A stretch of 64,000 nucleotides of DNA from JANNVK01 sp031430435 (GCA_031430435.1 JANPBM010000090.1:1-64000); one strand, 5' to 3'; counted from the stretch's first letter, positions 14,596 through 24,477 are shown. Notes: generated by a model not told the origin, from the letters alone. Translations and numbers: made by a program.

Positions 14596-17166
14596 ATGAA
14601 AATAATGAAGTTCGCCATAGTCTTTTTAATCAGTCTCGTCTTGATTAACGAAAGTGTGTTTGCCCAAAAAAGTAAATCGCCGAAGTTGCCCGTTGAAGCA
14701 ATTCAACTTGAAAAATTTGAAAGTTTTTCCGCCGGCACCGGTGTCTTTATTAAATGGAATACAACTTATGAAATCAATAATCTCGGTTTTAATGTTTATC
14801 GCGTCAACGAAAACGGCAAAACTTTGGTTAATCCTTCGCTTATCGCAGGTTCGGCATTGATTGTCGGCGATACAATCGAATTGAACGGCGGAAACGATTA
14901 TTCGTGGTTTGATGCAACCGGAACTCTGAGCGACGCATATTATATCGAATCACTTATCACGAGCGGTGAAAGTAAATCTTTCGGTCCGATTTATTCGCAA
15001 CAAGTCGCGGACTTATCGAAAGTAACCGCCGGAAATTCAATTTTATTGGCGGACGCAAAGAGAAGCGCGAACGGTCTTTCCGAAAAGTCGTCGCCTGCTT
15101 TGCCGAAAGATTTGGTTGTCCGAAAAAGTTTACTTTCGGCTCAAACCGCACAGTCTGCGCAATTTTGGGTTGCCTCGCAACCGGGAGCGAAAATCGGTGT
15201 CAAAAAAGACGGCATTTATCGGGTTCAACGCGCCGACTTGCAAACTGCGGGCTTTAACGTCAATGCTCCGATCAACACTTGGCAACTTTACGCCGGCGGC
15301 GAAGAACAACAGATGATTGTTGAGCCGAACGGCAATTATATCGAATTTTACGGACACGGCATCGACACGCTCGGTTCTGATACGCGAAATTATTTTCTGG
15401 TTGTCGGCACGACCGACGGCAAACGAATCAAAAGTGTTTTTCAACGCACAATCAGAGGAAATGTGGTCGCTCGAAACTTTCGCGACAAAGTTACCCGCAG
15501 CGATAACTTGAATTTTATAAACGGAATTTTGAACGGCGAAGAAGATAATTTTTTCGGTGATTCATTTAACGAAACAGGTGTGAATTTAACTGTTTCAACC
15601 CCGAATCTGGATACCGCAAGCGAAGGAAAAGTCGATGTTGAAGTTACGGTTCAAGGTTCAACCAATTCGGCTCATTTGGTTCGAGTTTTATTGAACGGAA
15701 CTGAAATCGGGACGATGACCGGTTTTTTCAGGGATTCGATGAAACGAAATTTCGGTATCTCGTCGAACTTGTTAATCAACGGCGACAATATTATTCGCCT
15801 TGTTTCAGGCGGTGTTTCCGATTACAGTTTGACCGATACCGTCAAAATAACTTATCCGCGACGGTATGTTGCCGCTCAAAACAGTTTGAGTTTTTATGCG
15901 CCGAATTATATGCAAACGCGGATTCAAGGTTTTACAAGTTCAAATATCAGAGTTTTTGACGTAACCGATCCGGCGAATTTAGGTTTAATTTCAAACACGA
16001 GCGTTGTTTCGGAAAACGGAACATTTACGGCAGTGCTTCCGTCGAACCGAACCAAAGCATTTTTCGCGGTAACGGACAGCGGAATTTTATCGCCGGTTTC
16101 AATCGTCCCGAATACACCGTCAACTTGGTCGGCAACCAATCGGCAATCAAACTTTATTATCATTACCCACACAAATTTTTTGACGCAAGCAAACACTTGG
16201 GCAGATTATCGTCGCGGGCAAGGAATGACGGTCGAAGTTGTCAATATCGAAGACGTTTACGACGAGTTTGATTTTGGAACTTCCGGTTCGCTGGCGATCC
16301 GAAACTTTTTGCAATATGCTTACACTACCCGACAATCTGCGCCGGGTTATGTGATGCTGATGGGCGATGCGAATTTCGACGGCAGAAACTATCTCGGCTT
16401 TAATCAGACAAATTACGTTCCTTCGGCGTTGGTTGATACGACGTATTCGCAAGTCGGGAGCGACGAAGCCTTGGCGGATTTTAACGACGACGGTTTATCT
16501 GAAATTGCAATCGGACGCATTCCGGTCAAAGATGCGGCGGCGGCTACTGTTATTTACAATAAAACGGTTACTTTCGAATCGACGCGGACAACGGCGTTGA
16601 GTCGCGGTTTTCTGTGTGCCAGCGATTTGCCGAACGGCTATGATTTTGAAGGCGTGTGCTTTCGGGTCGGGGCGGAATTACCGTCGTCAATGCCGAAAGG
16701 TTATGTTAATCGCGGTGCGGTTACGGGACGCGACACACTTTTGACTGAACTGAATTCGGGTAAATTTTTGGTTAATTACGCAGGACACGGCAACACTTCG
16801 GTTTGGGCAGCCTCCACTTTTTACGGCAGTGCCGATATTCCGTTGATGACAAACGCGAACAGACTTTCAATTTTCACGATGTTGACTTGTTTGAACGGAT
16901 ATTACAACAACGTTTATTCGGACGGATTAGCTAAAACGGCGCTTAAATCACCGACCGGCGGGGCAGTTACGGCGTGGGCTTCGAGCGGATTGACAACGGC
17001 TGATGTGCAAGAAATTATGGCGGCAAGATTTTATAACCAAGTCGGGCGTTCAAATGTTGACCGAATAAGCGATGCGGTCAAAGATGCGAAAACTGTTTTG
17101 ACCTATGGACGCGATGTGCGGCTTTCGTGGGTGTTGCTCGGCGATCCGACATTGCGTTTGAGATAA
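14596..17166 (+). CDS. Secreted gingipain-like cysteine peptidase (family C25)
   Basis: 856 residues with a signal peptide (cleavage near FA-QK, residue 23). The N-terminal half contains beta-sandwich domains of extracellular type. The catalytic C25 caspase-like domain covers about 515-856: the substrate-side YRRGQGMTVEVVNIEDVYDE stretch, MLMGDANFDG, then His731 in YAGHGN and Cys765 in LTCLNGYY, the expected dyad. Gingipains of Bacteroidota carry a type IX sorting domain; here the chain ends directly after the peptidase domain, so another export route, probably Sec alone, is used. Target proteins are unknown. Confidence 0.88.
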   Translation: MKIMKFAIVFLISLVLINESVFAQKSKSPKLPVEAIQLEKFESFSAGTGVFIKWNTTYEINNLGFNVYRVNENGKTLVNPSLIAGSALIVGDTIELNGGNDYSWFDATGTLSDAYYIESLITSGESKSFGPIYSQQVADLSKVTAGNSILLADAKRSANGLSEKSSPALPKDLVVRKSLLSAQTAQSAQFWVASQPGAKIGVKKDGIYRVQRADLQTAGFNVNAPINTWQLYAGGEEQQMIVEPNGNYIEFYGHGIDTLGSDTRNYFLVVGTTDGKRIKSVFQRTIRGNVVARNFRDKVTRSDNLNFINGILNGEEDNFFGDSFNETGVNLTVSTPNLDTASEGKVDVEVTVQGSTNSAHLVRVLLNGTEIGTMTGFFRDSMKRNFGISSNLLINGDNIIRLVSGGVSDYSLTDTVKITYPRRYVAAQNSLSFYAPNYMQTRIQGFTSSNIRVFDVTDPANLGLISNTSVVSENGTFTAVLPSNRTKAFFAVTDSGILSPVSIVPNTPSTWSATNRQSNFIIITHTNFLTQANTWADYRRGQGMTVEVVNIEDVYDEFDFGTSGSLAIRNFLQYAYTTRQSAPGYVMLMGDANFDGRNYLGFNQTNYVPSALVDTTYSQVGSDEALADFNDDGLSEIAIGRIPVKDAAAATVIYNKTVTFESTRTTALSRGFLCASDLPNGYDFEGVCFRVGAELPSSMPKGYVNRGAVTGRDTLLTELNSGKFLVNYAGHGNTSVWAASTFYGSADIPLMTNANRLSIFTMLTCLNGYYNNVYSDGLAKTALKSPTGGAVTAWASSGLTTADVQEIMAARFYNQVGRSNVDRISDAVKDAKTVLTYGRDVRLSWVLLGDPTLRLR

Positions 17167-17185
17167 AACGGGCAAATTAAAAGTT

Positions 17186-17225
17186 AAAAGGAAACTCGTA
17201 AAAATTTACGGGTTTCCTTTTTTTC
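17186..17225. terminator. Bidirectional terminator
   Basis: AAAAGGAAACTCGTAAA pairs with TTTACGGGTTTCCTTTT, with A- and T-runs on the two sides. It lies between the convergent C25 peptidase and FHA genes and can serve both. Confidence 0.85.
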
Positions 17226-17242
17226 GGTTGCGGGTAAGAGTT

Positions 17243-18193
17243 TTATTTGGGCGAAATTCTCAGTAAATAACTGCAAATTTGAATCGGTTCGCCAATGTTT
17301 ACCTGAACTGTTTGTCCCGCCGGAATTTCACGATTTGAAACTAAAGTCGGGTTTTTTCCTTCTGAAACAAGTCGAAAATTTCGTCCGTCAAACATAATTG
17401 TTGCGTGTCGGCGGCTTATTTCGGGATCGTTCGTCAACGGAATGTCAACCGCTTTCGATTTTGAACCGCGACCGATTCCGATTTCGGTTTGATAAATCGG
17501 AATCACGTTCTGCCGCACGCCGTTGAACCAAATTTCCAGTTTATAAAGCTCGGTTTTTCGCGTTTGCACCCGCGTCGATTCGTCTTCGTCGAACGGTTGC
17601 GGCGGTTGCGGCGGATTATATTGAAATTGCGGAACAGTCGGCATCGGCTGATTCGAAGTAACTATCGGCATTTGTCGCATCACGGGCGGTTGCTGTTTGA
17701 CAGGATTTGCAAACGGTTGTTCGCTCGGAAGTTTAGGTTTTTGTTGGCGGGCGATTACGCCGGTTTTTTGATTCTCGGAGGCTTCGTCCCAACCGTGCTG
17801 AACGCGAACTTCATTTTTTTCGAGCGTTCCGTCAACTCTGAGTTCAACCGCAAACGATTGTGTTTCAAGTTTCTTTTTGCCCGAAATTTCTTTTGCGCGT
17901 TCAGACAAAACGTGATACAAACCCTGTTCGAGACCTTTGCGTTTTACGCCTTGCCAGTCTTTGTCGTCGTCTTCGCTGAGAAAAATAATGTATTCGGTCG
18001 GGATTAAAGTTGTGCCTTGCGGCAACGGAACCATTTCGCGCTGCATCACTTCTTCAACCGATCGAGCAAGTTTGACGATAAATTCTTCGGCATTGCTGCG
18101 CGGTTTCACTTGGGCATCTTTTGCCGCTTTTTCCAATACTGTTTCTGCACTGTCGCCATCGATCCAACTTCTGACTTTATCAAAAACACTCAT
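17243..18193 (-). CDS. FHA-domain protein with N-terminal DUF3662-like domain
   Basis: 316 residues. The N-terminal region (about 1-130) resembles the DUF3662/FhaA N-terminal domain: VFDKVRSWIDG, EEVMQREMVPLPQGTTLIPTEYIIFLS. A Pro/Gln-rich linker (150-215) leads to a C-terminal FHA domain (about 225-316) with GIGRGSKSKAVDIPL and the phosphothreonine-binding SRRHA. FHA domains read phosphothreonine made by Ser/Thr kinases, and a kinase gene lies next to it on the same strand, so this is likely a phospho-reader in that pathway. Confidence 0.88.
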   Translation of the reverse strand: MSVFDKVRSWIDGDSAETVLEKAAKDAQVKPRSNAEEFIVKLARSVEEVMQREMVPLPQGTTLIPTEYIIFLSEDDDKDWQGVKRKGLEQGLYHVLSERAKEISGKKKLETQSFAVELRVDGTLEKNEVRVQHGWDEASENQKTGVIARQQKPKLPSEQPFANPVKQQPPVMRQMPIVTSNQPMPTVPQFQYNPPQPPQPFDEDESTRVQTRKTELYKLEIWFNGVRQNVIPIYQTEIGIGRGSKSKAVDIPLTNDPEISRRHATIMFDGRNFRLVSEGKNPTLVSNREIPAGQTVQVNIGEPIQICSYLLRISPK

Positions 18194-18290
18194 ATAAAAT
18201 AATTAAAAATGTAAAATTAAAAATACCGCAATTTTCTCGATGTTCACCGATTCGATGAAAGTTTTCCCTTTTACCTTTTTCCCTTTACCT

Positions 18291-19826
18291 TTATTCCTGA
18301 ATATCAATATACCGCCGATTAACCCAACCGTGGTCGGCATCGCTCGAATCATCTTTCGGACGACCGAATTCAATTATATCAATTTCCAACCAATTGTCTT
18401 TTGTCGTGATAACTTTTACCTTCGAGCCTTTCGGAACAAGTCCGATTTTATCTTGCTCAACTCCTGCCGTCGGGCGAATATTGACATCCGAATTCGCCGT
18501 GCCGACCGTTTGTTTGAAAGGGTTTTGAAACTTCGGAAAAAATCTTCCGGTTTGTAAATAGTTTTGCGTGGCGAACAACGCGCCACCGAAAATTCCGACC
18601 AAAAACAGCAGAATCGCCGCGCGTCTGAAAAATTTTCGCTTCTTTTTCGGCGGTATTGTTTCGGGTTGTGTTTTGAAATTATCAACTTCGGGCAAAGTTT
18701 TCGGCGGTTGATAAATCGGCTGATCTTTAATTTTTACAACAACTTGCGGCGTAATCGGAGTATTATGCGGAAACTCGAAATCACGCGAAGCGCTGAATTT
18801 TGCCTGCAACGGAACATTGGGCGAAAAACCGCTCGAAAACGACGGACTCGGCTGTAAATTCATTCGACTCGCAATTTGTGTTTCGTCTTCTTGCTCAATA
18901 TCTTCGACTTGCAACTTGATTTTCAATAATTCTTGCCAAAAATCGCTGACCGATTGATGCCGCATTTTCGGATTAAATTGAGTTGCTTTTTGCAATAATC
19001 CGAGAACCGAAGTTGCCCACGGTTGATTCTGAAATTGAATCGGCAAGTCGGTAATTGTTTGGTTTGAAAACTTTCGCGGCGATTCGCCCGTCAATAAAAC
19101 ATACGCGGTTTTTGCCAGTGAATAAATGTCGGATGCGGGCGTAAGTTCGGTAATGTGTAAATCGCCTTGCGTGTCGATAAACGCAGGGCTGTGTTCGGGC
19201 GGAGCATAAAGGTTGGTGCCGACGCGCGTTATCGGTTCATCGGAAACGTTTAATTTGGCAACGCCGAAATCACACAACTTGACAACTTTTCGGTCTTTCG
19301 TCAATAAAAGATTTTGCGGTTTGATGTCGCGGTGAATTATGCCGCATTTGTGAGCATGTCCTAAACCCGCGCAAATTTGTTCGAGAAAATCAACCGCTTT
19401 CGTAAACGTCAGAGATTCTTTTTTAACAAATTGAGCCAAATCTCCGCCCGACAAATATTCTAAAATTAAATAATGAAAAACCGTATTTCGGATGTCGCGG
19501 GCGGTTCCGTGTCCGAGTCGGGCAATGATGTTCGGATGTCGTACGCGGTCAAGGGCAATTGCTTCATTTTGAAAATTTTCGACCAACGTTTGTTCTAAAT
19601 CGTTATCTAAATCGCCTTGCAAAAAAACGTTAAGTGCTTTAATGACAACGATATTATGCGGCGAAGTGGTCGCGGCGGACGAATCGCGGGCGACAAAAAT
19701 TTCCGAATAACTGCCGCGACTGAGAAAACTCAGCACGTCGTAACGTCCGTCGATTCGACAATTTTGCAAGGAAAGTTCTTTCATTTCAGTATCGTTTTCC
19801 GTTGTAAATGCTACACCAAATTTCAT
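18291..19826 (-). CDS. Membrane Ser/Thr protein kinase with C-terminal SH3-like domain
   Basis: About 511 residues from the ATG at 19826; a TTG 18 bp upstream is an alternative. The N-terminal kinase domain has a Gly loop (SRGSYSE), the HRDIKPQN catalytic loop with Asp167 and DFG with Asp186, so it should be active. A linker and one transmembrane helix (RRAAILLFLVGIFGGALFA, near 405-425) follow, then an extracytoplasmic bacterial SH3-like domain (VNIRPTAG, KGSKVKVITTKDNWLEI). Prokaryotic SH3 domains often bind cell-wall material, so this may sense the envelope. It pairs naturally with the FHA protein just downstream. Confidence 0.92.
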   Translation of the reverse strand: MKFGVAFTTENDTEMKELSLQNCRIDGRYDVLSFLSRGSYSEIFVARDSSAATTSPHNIVVIKALNVFLQGDLDNDLEQTLVENFQNEAIALDRVRHPNIIARLGHGTARDIRNTVFHYLILEYLSGGDLAQFVKKESLTFTKAVDFLEQICAGLGHAHKCGIIHRDIKPQNLLLTKDRKVVKLCDFGVAKLNVSDEPITRVGTNLYAPPEHSPAFIDTQGDLHITELTPASDIYSLAKTAYVLLTGESPRKFSNQTITDLPIQFQNQPWATSVLGLLQKATQFNPKMRHQSVSDFWQELLKIKLQVEDIEQEDETQIASRMNLQPSPSFSSGFSPNVPLQAKFSASRDFEFPHNTPITPQVVVKIKDQPIYQPPKTLPEVDNFKTQPETIPPKKKRKFFRRAAILLFLVGIFGGALFATQNYLQTGRFFPKFQNPFKQTVGTANSDVNIRPTAGVEQDKIGLVPKGSKVKVITTKDNWLEIDIIEFGRPKDDSSDADHGWVNRRYIDIQE

Positions 19827-19882
19827 AACTTCGCCACGAAACAAATACGAGATTTATCAAAGAGAAGTTCGCAAACAGAAAA

Positions 19883-19930
19883 AAAGGAAAAGCAGACGCA
19901 AATTATGCGATGTTTTTCCTTTGCGTATTT
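19883..19930 (-). terminator. Terminator of the LolA-like gene
   Basis: On the minus strand AAAGGAAAAAC and an inner CGCA/TGCG stem pair back to GTCTGCTTTTCCTTT, followed by a T-run. It lies downstream of the gene at 19949-20761 and upstream of the kinase. Confidence 0.75.
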
Positions 19931-19948
19931 AACTCGAAATTACACTTC

Positions 19949-20761
19949 TTATGGTTTTTTCGGCGTTGGAGTCGGTGTCGGTGTTGTTTCCTTTATCGAA
20001 GGATCATCATCGTCTAAAACTCTGACTTCTGTTTTACCCTGTGCGTAATTTGTATATTTTGTGCGTAGTTTTACTTTTATCGAAAAACCGTTATCAAAAA
20101 TCAATTCATCGTCGGCAGATGCGAAAGATGGAAACCAATATTTTCCTTCAACATTTTCACGCCACAATTCAACGGTCGGATATTTATCGTTTTTTGTTTC
20201 GGGAACACCTTTTCCTTTGGTTTTTACGATTGCCAAATCGCGGTCGTCAATCCAAATTCTGCCTTGAAAAAGTCTGTCTTTCGGATTTTTCGGATTAGGC
20301 ATAACTTTTGGCGAAACATCAAAAACGAACAAATCCAAATCGTCTATTTTCTCTTTGCCGATGTATGTAAAAGCGTATTTGGCGATGTTTGCAGGTTCAA
20401 GAGCAAACATATTTACGCCGTTTATATCTTCTAAATCGCTGGCGGTAATACCGATGTCTTTAATTGTCGGCATTGGTGCGAAAAGAATTTTCTCGATTCG
20501 TTCACCGCTCGGAGCAAGTGCCATAAACGAATCACGCCGTAGTTCACCGCTGATTTGTCCGCCCATTCCGATTGTTTGAAAAATTACTTTTCGATTAAAA
20601 ACGTAGCTTGTCAAAATTTGACGAAATTCGCCTTCGTGATCGGAAACTTTTTTGATGATTTTATCGATTTCAACTTGGCTCAAATCTTTTTTGACGACTT
20701 GTGCCGAAATGCTCAAAACCAGTAAACACGAAATAATTGATACAAAGATAAATTTTTTCAT
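19949..20761 (-). CDS. Periplasmic LolA-like beta-sheet protein
   Basis: 270 residues with a signal peptide ending near ISA-QV (residue 20). The body is beta-rich, with a lipoprotein-sorting (LolA/LppX-like) pattern: LFVFDVSPK, RLFQGRIWIDDRDLAIVKTKGK, VELWRENVEGKYWFPS. The C-terminus is a Thr-Pro repeat tail after VRVLDDDDPS. The gene at 45189 is related: it ends with a similar VKVLDDDVVEE and shares the KIYID/RIWID strand. Such proteins probably bind lipid or hydrophobic ligands in the periplasm. Family call moderate; ligand unknown. Confidence 0.7.
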   Translation of the reverse strand: MKKFIFVSIISCLLVLSISAQVVKKDLSQVEIDKIIKKVSDHEGEFRQILTSYVFNRKVIFQTIGMGGQISGELRRDSFMALAPSGERIEKILFAPMPTIKDIGITASDLEDINGVNMFALEPANIAKYAFTYIGKEKIDDLDLFVFDVSPKVMPNPKNPKDRLFQGRIWIDDRDLAIVKTKGKGVPETKNDKYPTVELWRENVEGKYWFPSFASADDELIFDNGFSIKVKLRTKYTNYAQGKTEVRVLDDDDPSIKETTPTPTPTPKKP

Positions 20762-20823
20762 AACAGAATAATAGATGCGATAAATTTGAAAATAGTTTGC
20801 AACATCTTTTTTACATTTTACAC

Positions 20824-20859
20824 AAAAAACGCCGGAAACCTTAGTCTCCGGCGTTTTTT
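20824..20859. terminator. Strong bidirectional terminator
   Basis: AAAAAACGCCGGA pairs perfectly over 13 bp with TCCGGCGTTTTTT around a 10-nt loop. It follows the MqnD gene on the minus strand. Confidence 0.92.
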
Positions 20860-20880
20860 ACACTTTTAAATTTGCTTAAC

Positions 20881-21729
20881 TTAATCAACAAACTGAACAT
20901 CGACTTCGTTTTTAATCAAACCTTTTTCAAAACCTTCTTTGAGTAAAAGTTTAACTGCGTCGCGTCCGCGATCGCCGTAATCCAGCGTCAGATTATTAAC
21001 CCACATCGCCACAAACCTGTCGGCGGTTTGCGTGTCCATATCGCGGGCAAACTGCATTGCGTATTGCAAAGCATCTTCGCGGTTATCCAATGAAAACTGA
21101 ATGCTTTGACGTAAATAACCCGAAACTTCGCGCATTAAATCTTCGCCTAAATCGCGTTTGATGACGTTTCCGCCCATCGGCAACGGCAACGTTGTTTTTT
21201 CAAACCACCATTCGCCTAAATCAACGATTTTATTTAACCCGATTTGTTTGTAAAAAAGTTGACCTTCGTGAATAAGCAAACCTGCATCGACCCGACCGCG
21301 TTTTACTTCGTCGATAATTTCATCGAACGGAATAACAACGTGTTCAAAATCGGGGTTGAAAAGCCGCAAAGCCAAATATGCGCTCGTCAATTCGCCGGGA
21401 ACGGCAATTTTAAGTTTGCCGATGTCGTCAGCCGAATAATTTTCTTTTGAAACTAAAATCGGACCGTAATTGTCGCCGATCGACGCGCCGTGCGGCAACA
21501 AAGCGTATTTGTCCGCGAGATATGCGTAAGCGTGAAAGCTGACCGCCGTAACATCGAACACGCCGTTATGCGCGTCTTCGTTGAGCGTTTGAATATCTTT
21601 CAATGTATGTTCAAACTTTAGATTTCCGGTGTCGATTTTGTTGGTTGCCAAACCGTAAAACATAAAGGCATCGTCCGAATCGGGCGAATGTGCGACTGTG
21701 ATTTTTCGTTTTCCTGTCTTTGCGTCCAT
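20881..21729 (-). CDS. mqnD: 1,4-dihydroxy-6-naphthoate synthase (futalosine menaquinone pathway)
   Basis: 282 residues with the periplasmic-binding-protein-like fold of MqnD. The start HSPDSDDAFMFYGL is diagnostic; GVFDVTAVSFHAYAYL, LKIAVPGELTSAYLALRL and GLLIHEGQLFYKQIGL complete the pattern. MqnD converts cyclic dehypoxanthine futalosine to 1,4-dihydroxy-6-naphthoate, a cytoplasmic step of menaquinone synthesis independent of the classic Men route. A UbiX gene lies directly upstream on the same strand, which fits because later steps of this pathway use UbiD/UbiX-type decarboxylation. Confidence 0.92.
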   Translation of the reverse strand: MDAKTGKRKITVAHSPDSDDAFMFYGLATNKIDTGNLKFEHTLKDIQTLNEDAHNGVFDVTAVSFHAYAYLADKYALLPHGASIGDNYGPILVSKENYSADDIGKLKIAVPGELTSAYLALRLFNPDFEHVVIPFDEIIDEVKRGRVDAGLLIHEGQLFYKQIGLNKIVDLGEWWFEKTTLPLPMGGNVIKRDLGEDLMREVSGYLRQSIQFSLDNREDALQYAMQFARDMDTQTADRFVAMWVNNLTLDYGDRGRDAVKLLLKEGFEKGLIKNEVDVQFVD

Positions 21730-21997
21730 ATTATATTTGGTTGTAAAAAACCTTTGTCTTGTACAAAAACTCTATTGTATCGTTTTTTTGATGTTCTGCA
21801 AAAAGCGTTTATAACTTTTCGAGCATTTCAATAAAACGCGGATATTCTTCGTTTGGTGTGCCGGACGACGATAAACAGCCGACCTTTTAATCTTTCGCAA
21901 AAAAATAGTTTTTCGATTAAAAGCGGCAAAATTGCCGGTGCAAACAGTTTGCGGTAAATCTGAAACTGCCGGCATATTTTCCGCGCGACGATGATTT

Positions 21998-22621
21998 TTA
22001 ACCTTTTACCTGTTCGATTTCTTCGCCCGTCCATTGCGTTTTGCGTTCGTGCGGAATGTCGAATTGGTCTAAAATTCGATAACACAAATGATTTACCAAA
22101 TCGTCGATTGTTTTCGGTTTGTGATAAAACGACGGCGAGGCGGGCAAAATTCGCGCGCCCGCGTTCGACAACCGCAACATATTTTCCAAATGAAGTTGAT
22201 TAAACGGAGTTTCGCGCGGCACAATGACAAGTTTTCTGCCTTCTTTCAAGCACACATCGGCGGCTCGATGAATCAAATTCGATCCCGCGCCGCTCGCAAT
22301 CGCACCGAGCGTTCCCATCGAACACGGCACGATTATCATCCCGATTTGTTTGTTTGAACCCGAAGAAGGTTTTGCCGCCAAATTACCGAGTTGCCAATAT
22401 CTGATAATTTTTGAATCAGCAGGTAACTCTAACCATTCATTGATTTTAGCTTGATTCGCGTCTTTCAGATTTACGCCTAATTCAACCTGCGCAACCGTCG
22501 GAACAGTTCCCGAAAGTATCAAATTTATTGTTTTGACGACACCGCTTTCCGCCAAAAGCTGAACTGTTCGTTTGCCGTAAATTGTGCCGGACGCACCCGT
22601 AATTCCAACCGTAATTTCCAT
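21998..22621 (-). CDS. ubiX: UbiX-type flavin prenyltransferase
   Basis: 207 residues, full length. It begins MEITVGITGASGTIYGKR, the UbiX/Pad1 FMN-binding start, with MIIVPCSMGTLGAIASGAGSNLIHRAADVCLKEGRKLVIVPRETPFNQLHLENMLRLSNAG in segments typical of the family. It makes prenylated FMN for UbiD-type decarboxylases. Its place upstream of mqnD supports a job in menaquinone synthesis. The 268-bp gap between the two genes contains no convincing gene. Confidence 0.93.
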   Translation of the reverse strand: MEITVGITGASGTIYGKRTVQLLAESGVVKTINLILSGTVPTVAQVELGVNLKDANQAKINEWLELPADSKIIRYWQLGNLAAKPSSGSNKQIGMIIVPCSMGTLGAIASGAGSNLIHRAADVCLKEGRKLVIVPRETPFNQLHLENMLRLSNAGARILPASPSFYHKPKTIDDLVNHLCYRILDQFDIPHERKTQWTGEEIEQVKG

Positions 22622-22903
22622 AACTTAACGTTAGCAAGTTTTGTTTGCGTTGGTCAACATAATACCGTTCTCGCAAAATCGTTGAAACATCCGACCGATT
22701 CATATTCGATAACTGAAATCGGTTCAGGCGCAGATTAAAAACCGGATAACTTTCTCGCCATCGCTTTCAGCGTCTTCCGGCGGTGTGTTAAAAACGGCTT
22801 TCTCTGACCTTGCAATAATCGTCATTTACATAAAATATTTTCAATTTTTACCAAAGATATAGTATAGTTTTTACCGTCCGAATAAATAAATTAACCGTAA
22901 TAA

Positions 22904-23467
22904 ATGGCATTCACCCCAATTTTAACCGCCGAAGCCTTAAATCAACTGCTCGCCGCTTTGTCAACAAATCAAGTTGCGGCAGTCGCGGCTTACACAAAAT
23001 TGCGGGAATCGTTAATCAGGTTTTTTCAAATAAAAGGCGATTCCGATCCCGAAGAATCGGCGGATGTAACTTTAGACCGCGTGGCTTTGAAATTATCGCA
23101 AAACATCGAAATTCCGGATTTAACCAAATTCAGTTTCGGAGTGGCGCGGTTAGTTTTTTTGGAAAAAATAAAAATCGAAAAGAAAAATAAAATTGCCGCC
23201 GCCGGTTTTTATGCGGATAAACTTTTGCCGAAACCTGCCGCCGAAGCGAATGATTTTTCGTCTTTGCGCGAATGTTTTAATCATTTGGCAGACGCTGAAA
23301 AACAACTTTTACGCGAGTATTATATTGACATTTCGCCAAAAGATTTATTTGCCCGTCGAAAGCAACTGCAACGTGATTACGATATTAGTTTGAGCGGGTT
23401 GAGAGTGAAAGTTTTTCGACTGCGAGAGCGTTTGGAAAATTGTCTGAAAGAAAAATTGACAAAATAA
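22904..23467 (+). CDS. ECF-like sigma-70 family factor
   Basis: 187 residues without membrane segments. The C-terminal part reads LREYYIDISPKDLFARRKQLQRDYDISLSGLRVKVFRLRERL in segments, matching sigma region 4 (helix-turn-helix for the -35 box). Region 2 (about 25-90) is diverged but has the expected helical pattern and length. The next gene encodes a single-pass membrane protein with anti-sigma features, a typical pair. The 282-bp gap upstream, divergent from ubiX, is AT-rich at its 3' end with a TATAGT near 22864 that may be its -10. Confidence 0.72.
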   Translation: MAFTPILTAEALNQLLAALSTNQVAAVAAYTKLRESLIRFFQIKGDSDPEESADVTLDRVALKLSQNIEIPDLTKFSFGVARLVFLEKIKIEKKNKIAAAGFYADKLLPKPAAEANDFSSLRECFNHLADAEKQLLREYYIDISPKDLFARRKQLQRDYDISLSGLRVKVFRLRERLENCLKEKLTK

Positions 23468-23529
23468 TATAACCGGCTTGAAATTTTCGTCAAAAAATTG
23501 CCATATAGAAATAAGACGAATGAAATAAA

Positions 23530-24477
23530 GTGATTGACGATAAAATAAAAAAATACTTTCTCGGCGAATTAGCCGAAGCCGAAGCCGAGATTTTGGAACA
23601 GGAAGTTGCCGAAGACGAGAATTTATTTGAGCTGGCGGGAATTGTCGAAGACGAACTTATCGACGATTATGTGCGGGACGATTTTTCGTCGTCCGAAAAA
23701 CTTTTATTCGAAGCAAATTATTTAACGACTCAAGCCAGATTTGAAAAAGTAAACTTTGCCCGAATCTTTCTGGACAGTATTAAAAATTATTCGCCTGAAC
23801 CGCCGGTTGAAAAAGAACAAAAATCTTTTCGGCAGACTGTTTTTGCCGGATTTAAACTCTATAAAGCCTTTGCTTTTGTGTTTTTAGCAGTTTTGGCGAT
23901 GAGCGTCGGTTTGGCAATTTGGCTGAATTCGCAAAATAAACCCGAAATTGCCCGGCAAGCGGAGTCAAACCAAACACCGCTTCCGCCGGTTGAAAGAGGA
24001 ATCGAGCCGACTAATTCCGGCATCGTTAATTCCGGACTGAAAGCAAACGTTAATTTAGCGCCGAAATCGGCTAACCCGCAAAAACCAACGCCGACACCCG
24101 AAATAAAATCGGCTCCGGCACCGAAAATTATCGAACCGCTTAACCCGATGTCGGCGAGTTTTATGCTCTTGCCGGGAACTTTGCGGAGCAGCGGCGAACA
24201 ATCCGTCGAAATTTCCTCGGCAACAAATAAAGTCAACTTTCGCCTTACTTTACCGAAAGATTCCGCAAAATATCAAAGCTATAACGCCACTCTGAAAACT
24301 GCCGCCGGCGAAACAATTTTTATCGCCTCAAAACTAAAATCACTCAACCTGACTTTGGCTGCAAATAAGCTGAAAAACGAAACTTACATAATTTTTCTCG
24401 AAGGAAATTCACCCGCAACCACTGCCGAATCTGTTGCCGAATACACTTTTCGAGTACAACGCCGGAAAATAATTTAA
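23530..24477 (+). CDS. Probable membrane anti-sigma factor
   Basis: 315 residues from a GTG start. The N-terminus (1-90) is acidic and helical and resembles the cytoplasmic sigma-binding part (IKKYFLGELAEAEAEILEQEVAEDENLF). A single transmembrane helix (about 113-136, AFAFVFLAVLAMSVGLAIWL) follows, then a Pro-rich periplasmic linker and a beta-rich C-terminal domain (about 210-315). It lies 62 bp after the sigma-like gene and is surely co-transcribed. The call rests on topology and linkage; no zinc-binding HxxxCxxC motif is present. Confidence 0.7.
   Translation: MIDDKIKKYFLGELAEAEAEILEQEVAEDENLFELAGIVEDELIDDYVRDDFSSSEKLLFEANYLTTQARFEKVNFARIFLDSIKNYSPEPPVEKEQKSFRQTVFAGFKLYKAFAFVFLAVLAMSVGLAIWLNSQNKPEIARQAESNQTPLPPVERGIEPTNSGIVNSGLKANVNLAPKSANPQKPTPTPEIKSAPAPKIIEPLNPMSASFMLLPGTLRSSGEQSVEISSATNKVNFRLTLPKDSAKYQSYNATLKTAAGETIFIASKLKSLNLTLAANKLKNETYIIFLEGNSPATTAESVAEYTFRVQRRKII

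Noticed and set aside
14596..17166. Type IX secretion substrate
   Set aside because: The chain ends with the peptidase domain; no C-terminal sorting domain is present.
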